Source of the DNA: Gammaproteobacteria bacterium
Lineage (GTDB): Bacteria; Pseudomonadota; Gammaproteobacteria; Acidiferrobacterales; Acidiferrobacteraceae
Length of the DNA: 7,115 bases
Direction: 5' to 3'
Assembly (NCBI GenBank): GCA_028064935.1
Contig: JAPTWT010000232.1
Location: 1 to 7,115 of the forward strand
Shown here piece by piece: positions 1-5,699 of the stretch. Position 1 is the first letter of the stretch. Each line of letters starts with the position of its first letter. The notes below the pieces were generated by a model. The model worked only from the letters and a program-made list of their open reading frames with translations, was not told the origin of the DNA and did no database searches. The position numbers and the translations under genes were made by a program.

Positions 1-12
1 TGGTACCCCTGA
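1..12 (+). CDS. 3' end of an upstream gene, probably a second short-chain dehydrogenase (partial)
   Basis: The first twelve bases read TGG TAC CCC TGA, that is Trp-Tyr-Pro-stop. These are exactly the last codons of the complete dehydrogenase gene ending at 1068, and the match continues eleven bases past the stop. The simplest reading is that a paralogous dehydrogenase gene ends at the left edge. Only three codons are visible, so family membership is inferred from the match alone. A chance short duplication or an assembly artefact at a contig end are alternatives. Confidence 0.4.
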   Translation, partial: WYP

Positions 13-23
13 ACGGGAAATCA
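1..23 (+). repeat. 23-base direct repeat, copy 1
   Basis: It is identical to 1057-1079 over 23 bases and diverges at base 24. It begins at the window edge, so its true left extent is unknown. It covers a Trp-Tyr-Pro-stop end and eleven bases downstream. The distance between copies is 1056 bases, about one dehydrogenase gene plus its upstream gap, as a tandem gene duplication would give. Confidence 0.85.
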
Positions 24-312
24 AAACCTCGCAATTCTAACTACGAACGGGAAGGTCTATGTGGGAGATTCCACTGCACGGAGTTATGACCCAGCATTGT
101 GGTTTGCCAGTCGAAAGGGAAAGCGGCTATAGAACTAGACGAACAGACGGACAGCAGCTTGCCCGATGCAAAAGAGCAGCGAATCGCATGTCGAGTCTCC
201 TTTCGGTCACCTTCTTGTCGGGTTTTCATGTTACACTGTTACCTATCCAAGGTCGTGATGAGCGTCTAGGCTTTGGCGCAATGGGCGCGAAAGAGAAGGG
301 GCGAGTTGCTTG
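13..312. other. Non-coding gap before the dehydrogenase gene
   Basis: I see no convincing gene in these 300 bases. An open frame at 59-313 (84 codons, Arg-rich, no recognisable domain) ends by overlapping the dehydrogenase ATG. Its SD-like GGGAAGG (49-55) lies only three bases from its ATG, so I do not call it. The nonamer GAACGGGAA from the repeat recurs at 45-53. TACACT at 232-237 resembles a -10 box but has no good -35 at 16-18 bases. The dehydrogenase SD (GAAGGGG, 295-301) closes the gap. Confidence 0.5.
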
Positions 313-1068
313 ATGTCTCGGGATTTTTCTGGGAAAGTCGCCGTGGTTACGGGAGGGGCGAGTGGGATTGGGGCTGCTGTCGTGCGCCAATTCACCCTGC
401 GAGGCGCGTCTGTGATGATTGCGGATGTAAATCACAAAGGCGTCGAGATGGTCGAGGAACTGAGAATGGCCGGAGGGCACGTGGCTTTCCACCATACGGA
501 TGTGACCGACGCCAGCCAAGTGCGGGAGATGGTTGAGGAAGCTGATGGCCAATTTGGCGGACTCGACATCGTGGTGAATTGCGCGGGCATCTTCCCGCGA
601 GGGTCTTTGCTCGACACCACAGGAGATCTTTGGGACCGAATCATGTCTGTGAATCTGAAGGGCGTATTCCACGTTTGTCAAGCAACGGTTCCTAAGCTCA
701 TGGACCGTGGTGGGGGATCCATCATCAACATCGGGTCTCTCAATGCGGCAGGAGGGGCGCCAAACCTGTTGGCGTACTCCGCGTCAAAAGGTGGTGTGCT
801 TACGCTGACCATGAATTTGGCTGGGGCTCTTTCCACGAATCATATCCGAGTGAACTGCGTCCATCCTGGTTGGGTGCTTACTGAGGGAGAGATGGAAGTC
901 CAGAAAGCCATGGGTCAGTCGGACGATTGGATTGAGCGTGCGGGATCTCGCCTCATTCGCCCGGAGGCGGTCGCCTCATCTGTCCTCTTTCTAGCCTCGG
1001 ACGCTGCGGATCAAATCACAGGTCAAGCCATCACGGTTGACGGAGGTCTGAGCATTTGGTACCCCTGA
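313..1068 (+). CDS. Short-chain dehydrogenase/reductase (SDR), classical type, likely NAD-dependent
   Basis: A 251-residue cytosolic oxidoreductase of the classical SDR family, at the usual length of about 250. The Rossmann fold is marked by TGGASGIG at residues 13-20 and NCAG at 89-92. Asp38 after the second strand (IADVN) points to NAD(H) rather than NADP(H). The catalytic set is Asn114, Ser142, Tyr155 and Lys159 (YSASK), followed by PGW at 185-187 and the conserved C-terminal VDGG at 242-245. It has no signal peptide or membrane segment. The SD GAAGGGG (295-301) lies 11 bases before the ATG at 313 and 8 before an in-frame TTG at 310, so one extra N-terminal residue is possible. Substrate is not readable: the family includes sugar, polyol and 3-oxoacyl dehydrogenases. 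The nearby sugar genes favour a sugar or sugar acid, but that is inference. Its last codons and following bases are duplicated at the left edge. Confidence 0.93.
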   Translation: MSRDFSGKVAVVTGGASGIGAAVVRQFTLRGASVMIADVNHKGVEMVEELRMAGGHVAFHHTDVTDASQVREMVEEADGQFGGLDIVVNCAGIFPRGSLLDTTGDLWDRIMSVNLKGVFHVCQATVPKLMDRGGGSIINIGSLNAAGGAPNLLAYSASKGGVLTLTMNLAGALSTNHIRVNCVHPGWVLTEGEMEVQKAMGQSDDWIERAGSRLIRPEAVASSVLFLASDAADQITGQAITVDGGLSIWYP

Positions 1069-1079
1069 ACGGGAAATCA
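1057..1079 (+). repeat. 23-base direct repeat, copy 2 (end of the dehydrogenase gene)
   Basis: This copy covers the last three codons, the stop and eleven following bases of the dehydrogenase gene, and is identical to 1-23. Identity beyond the stop codon suggests a recent duplication or gene conversion rather than protein-level conservation. Confidence 0.85.
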
Positions 1080-1085
1080 TCAGGG
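1063..1085. terminator. Weak inverted repeat between convergent genes
   Basis: CCCTGA (1063-1068, including the dehydrogenase stop) pairs with TCAGGG (1080-1085) across an 11-base loop. It lies in the 21-base gap between two convergent genes, where a bidirectional terminator could sit. The stem is short and neither strand has a T-tract, so terminator function is doubtful. Confidence 0.2.
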
Positions 1086-1089
1086 TCGA

Positions 1090-1533
1090 TTATAGAGTCG
1101 GTCTAAAGGCACCTAGGACGAGGCACATCAGCAACAATACGAACACTATCACGAGCCAAAAGTAGTAGCGCGAACTGCCATGATTCGTTCCCATCCGATC
1201 CGCTTCGGGCAGCCGTTTGCCCAATCTTGTCAACACAAAAACGCTGATGATAAAGGCGACGACGCCGAGTCCCTGCATGGTGGCGAGCCAAAACGAACCC
1301 AACTCTGATTTCGGCCGCACTAGCAGGGATAGAAGCGTCCCGCCGATGGCAGCGAGTCCCGCCCCAAGGTGACTCGCACGGGTTACTACGCGCACCATGG
1401 TTCGCGAATCCACAGGATGGCGCGTTGGGAACGCTCGCGGTTTTTTCGACGGCCACATTAATACTCCGGCAGTAGTACCCCCGAACCAAAGCGCAATGCC
1501 ACATATATGAATTAGCCACCAAAAGTGGTACAT
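1090..1533 (-). CDS. Predicted four-helix membrane protein, loosely CopD/DUF2269-like
   Basis: A 147-residue integral membrane protein with four hydrophobic segments at roughly residues 4-26, 52-72, 80-103 and 122-143, and basic residues in the loops. The first helix carries a His and a WFGG motif (LIHICGIALWFGG), a pattern seen in small four-helix families such as CopD-like and DUF2269 proteins. That assignment is from memory of family style and is weak; the function is unknown. I chose the ATG at 1533 because GGAAGGG (1544-1550 on the + strand) lies 10 bases upstream and the first helix starts at once. An earlier in-frame ATG at 1617 would add 28 poorly hydrophobic residues and has no evident SD. 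It converges on the dehydrogenase gene and diverges from the next gene, so it appears to be a single-gene transcript. I found no good promoter for it. Confidence 0.75.
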   Translation of the reverse strand: MYHFWWLIHICGIALWFGGTTAGVLMWPSKKPRAFPTRHPVDSRTMVRVVTRASHLGAGLAAIGGTLLSLLVRPKSELGSFWLATMQGLGVVAFIISVFVLTRLGKRLPEADRMGTNHGSSRYYFWLVIVFVLLLMCLVLGAFRPTL

Positions 1534-1742
1534 CGACGCACAGCCCTTCCCACGGGGTACCGATATCTCTACGAAAACAATATTGACATGGGGATACCAC
1601 GCACCGCAAATCTTCACAAGCTAGCACGGAGCGCAGGCGCATCGTAGCGCCGTTTTGCCCAACAATTTCTTACAATGTGTCCAAGCGTTCTGATGGACGT
1701 CTCCGTATACTGGATTATTCAGAAGCGAAAGGTGGGAGAGTC

Positions 1743-2099
1743 ATGTCGGATCCTGGTACCACAGGTGTGATCTTGAACCGAGGCGGAGTAGCCCTAGTCA
1801 TCACTGCCAACAACGTTTCGGATTTTGACCAGCAAATCGAACTTGAGGTGTTCTCAGTCCCTGTAAGTAGCATCCCCGTTGCAAAGGTGGGCGCAGCGCA
1901 TCAACTGTTTACCGTGCCGCCACAGACCGTTGTGACAAGGAAATTCGATATCACGGGGTTTCCGGCGTGGGAGTTTCAGGCGTCAACTCCGTTAAACCTG
2001 AACGTGTTCGCAACCGACGCCGCTGGCAATCTCATCGCTGCAGAGCGCGTGCTGGACTCGGAAGCCTATGAGATTGCCGCGTTGACACCAATGCCTTAG
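1743..2099 (+). CDS. Hypothetical 118-residue protein, beta-rich, not recognised
   Basis: I do not recognise this protein. It is 118 residues, lacks Cys, has one Trp (residue 76) and contains several alternating hydrophobic/polar stretches that look like beta strands (about residues 16-25, 32-41, 62-70, 76-81 and 84-92). This suggests a small beta-sandwich or Ig-like fold. There is no signal peptide or membrane helix. The ATG at 1743 is preceded by AAAGGTGG (1728-1735) at seven bases, an excellent SD. An in-frame GTG at 1677 would add 22 residues but has no SD. The TATACT at 1706-1711 resembles a -10 box, though no matching -35 lies upstream. It stands alone between a divergent membrane gene and a convergent isomerase gene, so context gives no clue to function. 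Confidence 0.75.
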   Translation: MSDPGTTGVILNRGGVALVITANNVSDFDQQIELEVFSVPVSSIPVAKVGAAHQLFTVPPQTVVTRKFDITGFPAWEFQASTPLNLNVFATDAAGNLIAAERVLDSEAYEIAALTPMP

Positions 2100-2115
2100 T
2101 ACATTCGATTATGGA

Positions 2116-2143
2116 ACAAGGAGGCGCGAGCGCGCTTCCTTGT
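2116..2143. terminator. Strong hairpin between convergent genes, without a T-tract
   Basis: ACAAGGAGGCGC (2116-2127) pairs with GCGCTTCCTTGT (2132-2143) around a GAGC tetraloop. This is a 12-pair stem with a single G-U wobble (G-T, or A-C on the other strand). It starts 17 bases after the stop of the 118-residue gene, where a terminator is expected, and it also lies beyond the isomerase gene on the other strand. Neither side has a run of T, so it may act through hairpin-stalled or factor-dependent termination, or protect 3' ends. Confidence 0.55.
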
Positions 2144-2248
2144 CGGGGCGATGGGGTGGTCAGCATGGCGATGGTCGCGAAGCGGGGGCAACACTGCGCA
2201 AGGGAAGCGGACGGATCGTAAGAGTCAATCCATATCCACCTTCCGCAA

Positions 2249-3157
2249 TCACACTGAGTCCCAGATCCTTCTAGCATTATCGAGGCTGACTCGCGTTCCG
2301 TAGTCACAGGGTTCCACGCCCTCAAATTCGATGGAGGCATACCCCGAATATCCGCTCGACTTGAGAATGGACATGACTCGTTCTGTGTCAATGTCTCCAT
2401 CACCGAAAATGGCACCGCGCAAATGAGTTCCGTAGGCGCTGCGAAACCATCCTTCTCCAACTTTGGAATTTGCGGATCGGATGTAGAAATCCTTGAGATG
2501 GACCATCGATGCATACGGCGCATCGTTCGTGACGCCGACTACAGGGTCCTCGTCAACGCAAAGGAAGTTACCGGTGTCGAGTGTTGTCCGGAAGTTCGGG
2601 CGGTTGACCGTGTGAATGAGCCGCCCAACTCGTTCGCTCGCCTGCACGAAATAAAGGTGGTTTTCTATGCTTGTGACGATGTCATATTGCAAAGCGTAGT
2701 CCGCAATGCGTGCACACGCGTCCGCGATTTGGGACAACTTTGCTTCGAACCGGTCTACGCCGATGGCTTGATGAGACCAAACGACGCCGGCCAGACCCGC
2801 TTCTTCGCCTTCCTTTCGCGGCCTCCACGCAACGTCAAAGCGCATTCGTTTCGCGCCGAGGTTATTCGCGGTGTCGACCTCTTTCATTACGCGTTCAATC
2901 TCTCTCTCATACTCGTCTTGGTCATCTTGGGTGAAACCGCTCAGTATGGCATAATTCGACACTTCGATTCCAACCCTTTGGCACTCCTCACGAATGGACT
3001 CCGTCAAGGCATCGTTGCCGTTCACGGTGAAACCGAAAGGAACGATTTCGACGTGTTCTCCTCCATGATTGGCTATCCAGCGAATCACATCGAGCACAGA
3101 CATTTCTCCTTGTCGGATGGACCGCACAAAGCTGTAGGTGCTCACTCCAAACTTCAT
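2249..3157 (-). CDS. Sugar phosphate isomerase/epimerase-type TIM-barrel protein (AP endonuclease 2 superfamily)
   Basis: A 302-residue cytosolic protein of the xylose isomerase-like TIM-barrel family (IolE, IolH and related sugar isomerases/epimerases), at normal length. It starts with the typical first strand MKFGVSTYSF. Metal-binding candidates match the family pattern: Glu165 (SIENH), Asp194 (TLDTGNF), His220 (MVHLKDF) and Glu277 (SIEFEG). His245 in GTHLRG and the following FGDGDID resemble the family's active-site loop. Such enzymes isomerise or epimerise sugars, keto-inositols or hydroxypyruvate, or dehydrate them; the exact reaction cannot be set here. The ATG at 3157 is chosen because AAGGGAGG lies nine bases upstream. 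An in-frame ATG at 3214 would add 19 residues without an SD or family support. It is transcribed divergently from the ABC operon and has its own promoter at 3247-3275. The shared control region suggests linked regulation with sugar uptake (inference). Confidence 0.88.
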   Translation of the reverse strand: MKFGVSTYSFVRSIRQGEMSVLDVIRWIANHGGEHVEIVPFGFTVNGNDALTESIREECQRVGIEVSNYAILSGFTQDDQDEYEREIERVMKEVDTANNLGAKRMRFDVAWRPRKEGEEAGLAGVVWSHQAIGVDRFEAKLSQIADACARIADYALQYDIVTSIENHLYFVQASERVGRLIHTVNRPNFRTTLDTGNFLCVDEDPVVGVTNDAPYASMVHLKDFYIRSANSKVGEGWFRSAYGTHLRGAIFGDGDIDTERVMSILKSSGYSGYASIEFEGVEPCDYGTRVSLDNARRIWDSV

Positions 3158-3246
3158 CAACAAACGCCTCCCTTGGCTGGTAACGGTAGTTCGACCTTCC
3201 GGTATCCCGACCATAGGAGTCTGAAAACATCGCCGGGATCAGTATC

Positions 3247-3275
3247 AAAATAGTATTTGCATTCGCAATAGTCAA
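3247..3275 (-). promoter_or_regulatory. SigA-type promoter for the isomerase gene
   Basis: Read on the minus strand, TTGACT (-35, 3275-3270) is followed by exactly 17 bases and TATTTT (-10, 3252-3247). These are five and four matches of six to the consensus. Transcription would start near 3240, leaving a leader of about 80 bases before the ATG at 3157. Confidence 0.65.
3257..3268. promoter_or_regulatory. Palindrome in the isomerase promoter spacer, candidate operator
   Basis: TTGC-ATTC-GCAA is a perfect 4+4 inverted repeat centred inside the 17-base spacer of the isomerase promoter. A protein bound there would block RNA polymerase. The arms are short, so chance is possible. It does not resemble the AGCGCT sites near the operon, so any regulator would be a different one. 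Confidence 0.35.
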
Positions 3276-3360
3276 TCAATATAATTGCTATATCGTCGAG
3301 TCGAATCGTGATTCAATCGACCTAAGACTTCAAAAAACTAGAAAAACATAGTGAAATTAC

Positions 3361-3510
3361 ATGAGGTATAGAGGAAACAAGACTTTTTGTAAGAGCGGTT
3401 GTGGTTTCGGGAACGATGCAGGTTTGTGCCCGTCATGTTCAAACGGGATCGAACTTCGTGTCATGACCCTTAGGATGATTGAAAGCGCTTCACCTATACA
3501 CGATTTATAG
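3361..3510 (+). CDS. Possible 49-residue Cys-rich (zinc-ribbon-like) small protein
   Basis: An ATG-started open frame of 49 codons ending in TAG. Four Cys at residues 10, 14, 23 and 26 give Cx3C-x8-CxxC, and FCKSGCGF followed by LCPSC resembles zinc-ribbon knuckles. No clear SD precedes the ATG (the bases are gtgaaattac). Its 3' end runs through the first AGCGCT operator-like site, which argues that the stretch is regulatory rather than coding. It may be a chance frame or a remnant of a gene. I list it because the Cys spacing is unusual for random sequence. Confidence 0.2.
   Translation: MRYRGNKTFCKSGCGFGNDAGLCPSCSNGIELRVMTLRMIESASPIHDL
3480..3493 (+). promoter_or_regulatory. LacI-family/CcpA-type operator-like site 1
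   Basis: TGAAAGCGCTTCAC contains the perfect 8-base palindrome AAGCGCTT (3483-3490) with the central CG typical of LacI-family operators. Against the cre pattern TGWAANCGNTNWCA the left half fits fully and the right half is off by one base. Its centre is 29 bases from site 2. Confidence 0.5.
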
Positions 3511-3522
3511 ATAGCGCTTACA
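3509..3522 (-). promoter_or_regulatory. LacI-family/CcpA-type operator-like site 2 (cre-like)
   Basis: On the minus strand this reads TGTAAGCGCTATCT, which matches the CcpA cre pattern TGWAANCGNTNWCA at every position but the last. It shares the AGCGCT core with site 1. It lies about 15 bases upstream of the best -35 box, so it could bind CcpA or a local sugar-responsive LacI-type repressor. The regulator is not encoded in this window. Confidence 0.55.
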
Positions 3523-3536
3523 TTTTGTTAGCATAC

Positions 3537-3579
3537 TTGCAATCCTCAAAGCGTGAGGTTAATATATCTAACATATAAT
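3537..3579 (+). promoter_or_regulatory. Probable promoter of the ABC transporter operon
   Basis: TTGCAA (3537-3542) with a 17-base spacer and TAATAT (3560-3565) forms a fair SigA promoter, four of six in each box. A perfect TATAAT also occurs at 3574-3579, but bases 16-18 upstream of it give no good -35. Either would give a leader of roughly 100 bases before permease 1. Confidence 0.4.
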
Positions 3580-3655
3580 CCGGAGTTAACGAGAGAGTTT
3601 GCAGTGTGTGACAGAGAAAGTTACATCAATTTGTTGGGGGAGAGACTTGAATTCG

Positions 3656-3682
3656 ATGAAGTCTAGCCAACGAGAGGGGTGA
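3656..3682 (+). CDS. Possible 8-codon leader ORF before permease 1
   Basis: ATG AAG TCT AGC CAA CGA GAG GGG TGA encodes MKSSQREG. It is preceded by GGGGGAGAG (3636-3644) at 11 bases, a strong SD that otherwise serves nothing. An in-frame TTG at 3647 gives an 11-codon version. Its stop lies directly after the SD of permease 1 and six bases before the TTG start, so ribosomes ending here could re-initiate on permease 1. Translational coupling or an upstream SD decoy are both possible. Not proven. Confidence 0.3.
   Translation: MKSSQREG
3673..3679 (+). promoter_or_regulatory. Ribosome binding site setting the permease 1 start
   Basis: AGAGGGG lies eight bases before the TTG at 3688. The in-frame GTG at 3679 overlaps this SD and so cannot use it. 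Confidence 0.6.
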
Positions 3683-3687
3683 TTTGC

Positions 3688-4776
3688 TTGAGTCAAGCGT
3701 CTCCAGTCAGCGAGGAGCAAGTGTCGACGGCAATATCGGCTCGGAAAAGGAGAAGCTTGTTTTCCCTAGTGGTTGGAAACTACGCATTGCAGCGTATCGG
3801 TCGAGCGGTCTTTATCATTTATGTGGTAACCACGGTCACATTCTTTCTAGATCGATTGATGCCTGGGAATCCCATTCAAGTGTACGTCAACAACATGGTG
3901 GCCCAGTATGGAATTTCCTACAATCGAGCTCTTCAAATGGCCGCTTCGTTGTTCGCCATTAACCTTAAGGAGCCCATGTTAACGCAGTATTTCCATTATT
4001 TAATAGGGTTGCTGCATGGAAACCTCGGAATGTCTCTCCTGTCCCAGGGCACGTCGGTGTCTTCGATGATTGTTCAATACCTGCCGTGGACCCTCTTTTC
4101 GGTGACCATCTCGCTGTTCATCAGCTTCGTCCTTGGGGTTGTGCTTGGTATGTACATGGCTTACCGGAGAGAAACCCTTCTGGACCACGTCGTTTCCACA
4201 CTCTCCTCCATCTTTCACTCCGTTCCTAATTACCTGACCGCTATCATGATCATCGTGATCTTCGGTGTGGAGCTCAAGTGGTTTCAGGTGGGGCAGATGC
4301 GAGGGGATCTGTCGCCAGGGGTGGCACCTGGATTCACTCTCACTTTCGTGGGCAACGCGTTGTATCACGCGATGCTTCCCATCATTACGTACGTACTTAC
4401 CACGGCGGGAACCTGGGCCTTGACGATGCGCTCCAGTACGATTCGAACGCTCGAAGAGGATTATGTGCTTGTTGCCCGCAGCCGCGGCTTAAAGGACCGG
4501 AGAATTGCCCTTGCCTACGTAGGTCGAAACAGCATATTGCCTCTGTTTGCTCAGTTAACCATCGCCGTTGGATTCGTCGTCGGTGGCTCCGTTCTCATCG
4601 AACAAATCTTCGTGTACCAGGGCATCGGGTGGGTGCTCGGGAACGCTATCAATCAGCGTGATTATCCCGTGATGCAAGGGGTTTTCCTGGTGATTACGTG
4701 CTCGGTGGTAGTTGCCAATTTACTAGCGGATTTGGTGTACAGCAAGCTGGATCCTCGCATCCGGATTAAGGGCTGA
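3688..4776 (+). CDS. ABC transporter permease, DppB/OppB family (permease 1)
   Basis: A 362-residue inner-membrane subunit that pairs with permease 2 to form the import channel of an Opp/Dpp-class transporter. Hydrophobic segments lie at about residues 37-56, 135-157, 167-195, 224-246, 286-306 and 329-350. The long loop after the first helix contains the family's GNLGMSL (111-117). The EAA coupling loop, which contacts the ATPase, is at about 257-285 (EEDYVLVARSRGL then NSILP). The TTG at 3688 is chosen for its SD AGAGGGG at eight bases. It leaves an unusual 36-residue polar N-terminus. A second in-frame TTG at 3757, behind AAAAGGAG (3745-3752) at four bases, would give a 339-residue protein of typical family length. 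The downstream gene follows after 30 bases. No binding-protein gene precedes it. Substrate could be peptide or oligosaccharide; the neighbours favour a sugar. Confidence 0.92.
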   Translation: MSQASPVSEEQVSTAISARKRRSLFSLVVGNYALQRIGRAVFIIYVVTTVTFFLDRLMPGNPIQVYVNNMVAQYGISYNRALQMAASLFAINLKEPMLTQYFHYLIGLLHGNLGMSLLSQGTSVSSMIVQYLPWTLFSVTISLFISFVLGVVLGMYMAYRRETLLDHVVSTLSSIFHSVPNYLTAIMIIVIFGVELKWFQVGQMRGDLSPGVAPGFTLTFVGNALYHAMLPIITYVLTTAGTWALTMRSSTIRTLEEDYVLVARSRGLKDRRIALAYVGRNSILPLFAQLTIAVGFVVGGSVLIEQIFVYQGIGWVLGNAINQRDYPVMQGVFLVITCSVVVANLLADLVYSKLDPRIRIKG

Positions 4777-4806
4777 TCAAATCGAATCGAAGTGAGAGGG
4801 AGAATT

Positions 4807-5697
4807 ATGACGACTAGAGCACAGGCAATGCTGGCGAATTCTTGGAATAGCATAGGCATCACGTGGAAACTGTTGCGCCGTAACCGGGCTGGATTCATCG
4901 GGTTTTGGGCCGTCGTTTTTTTCCTGCTACTCGCCTATGTAGGTCCACTCGTTTTGCCTGTGAACATGACCGAAAACGTCGCGCAGATCTATCAACCACC
5001 GTCTTGGCACCACCTCTTGGGAACGGACAACGAGGGTCGCGATATCTTATCCGAGATTGTGCTTGGCGGGGGAGGACTCATCGGTGTCTCGTTCTTGGCG
5101 GCCGCAATCTCGACCTTCATTTCCATCACGTTTGGGGCTCTCGCCGCTTTTGTCGGCGGAAGGACGGACTACGTCATTCTGGGAATCACCGATATCATTC
5201 TGACCATTCCGCAATTTCCCCTACTGGCTGTTTTGGCGGGCTTTGTTCGGCTGTCCAACGGCGCGGAACTTGCTGCACTTTTGGGCCTGCTCAGTTGGCC
5301 GACACTCCTTCGGGCGGTGCGTGCGGAAGTGTTGTCGCTCCGGGAGCAGGACTTCGTCCAATCCGCTCGCGGGTTGGACTTGGGGACGACCCACATCATT
5401 TTCCGAGAGATCTTGCCCAACATGTTCACCTACATTGCGATTAACTTCATCATCGGAATGACCGGTGCCATGTACGCGCAAGTGGCGCTCATTTTCCTCG
5501 GAATGGTTCCGCTCGCGCAGGCGAACTGGGGGGTCATGTTGTCACTGGCGTGGACCCAAGGAGCTGCGTTCTATTCGGGTAGCCTGTCCTATATCTTGTC
5601 CCCCGTCATCGCCATCGCATTGTTTCAATTGGCTCTCATTACGTTCAATCGCTCCCTGGAGGAGATCTTTAATCCGCGACTGCGAACGGAGGGATGA
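4807..5697 (+). CDS. ABC transporter permease, DppC/OppC family (permease 2)
   Basis: A 296-residue partner of permease 1. It has a cytoplasmic N-terminus, a first helix at about 30-51, and the family hallmark LGTDNEGRDILSE at 71-83 in the outer loop. Further helices lie at about 92-117, 122-147, 153-168, 207-233 and 259-280. The EAA loop is at about 175-204 (LREQDFVQSARGLDLG then EILPN). The ATG at 4807 is chosen because GAGAGGGAG lies just upstream; a GTG at 4792 is part of the purine-rich stretch and lacks its own SD. The stop overlaps an ATG of the next frame (ATGA, 5694-5697), showing tight coupling with ATPase 1. It belongs to the operon starting at permease 1. Confidence 0.93.
   Translation: MTTRAQAMLANSWNSIGITWKLLRRNRAGFIGFWAVVFFLLLAYVGPLVLPVNMTENVAQIYQPPSWHHLLGTDNEGRDILSEIVLGGGGLIGVSFLAAAISTFISITFGALAAFVGGRTDYVILGITDIILTIPQFPLLAVLAGFVRLSNGAELAALLGLLSWPTLLRAVRAEVLSLREQDFVQSARGLDLGTTHIIFREILPNMFTYIAINFIIGMTGAMYAQVALIFLGMVPLAQANWGVMLSLAWTQGAAFYSGSLSYILSPVIAIALFQLALITFNRSLEEIFNPRLRTEG
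5688..5693 (+). promoter_or_regulatory. Ribosome binding site setting the ATPase 1 start
   Basis: GGAGGG directly abuts the ATG at 5694 but lies six bases before the in-frame TTG at 5700. Spacing therefore favours the TTG. Confidence 0.55.
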
Positions 5698-5699
5698 CC

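Larger units (their letters stand above)
3158..3687. other. Divergent control region between the isomerase gene and the ABC operon
   Basis: About 530 bases, AT-richer than the flanking genes. From left to right it holds: the isomerase SD and 5' leader, with ATCCCG (3204-3209) able to pair with CGGGAT (3234-3239); the isomerase promoter with an internal palindrome; a palindrome GAATC-GT-GATTC (3303-3314); an A-rich stretch near 3331-3350; a 49-codon Cys-rich open frame; two AGCGCT operator-like sites; the probable operon promoter; and a mini-ORF just before permease 1. Each is listed separately where it merits it. The small palindromes have no known role. Confidence 0.7.

Noticed and set aside
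59..313. 84-codon + strand frame overlapping the dehydrogenase start
   Set aside because: Arg-rich composition, no domain, and an SD-like sequence only three bases from the ATG; it looks like chance.
1103..1642. 179-codon minus frame overlapping the membrane protein gene
   Set aside because: Its translation lacks coherent hydrophobic segments, whereas the other minus frame gives four clean helices and has an SD.
3158..3214. N-terminal extension of the isomerase from the ATG at 3214
   Set aside because: No SD precedes it, while the ATG at 3157 has AAGGGAGG at nine bases and the family-typical first strand.
2423..3253. 276-codon + strand frame opposite the isomerase gene
   Set aside because: The minus strand encodes a complete TIM-barrel enzyme with metal ligands, SD and promoter; the + frame has no recognisable domain.
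3425..3455. CCCGT...ACGGG inverted repeat as a terminator or attenuator
   Set aside because: Only a five-pair stem, no T-tract, and inside the small Cys-rich frame.
4662..4898. Short minus frame across the junction of the two permease genes
   Set aside because: Antisense to well-supported coding sequence and without recognisable features.
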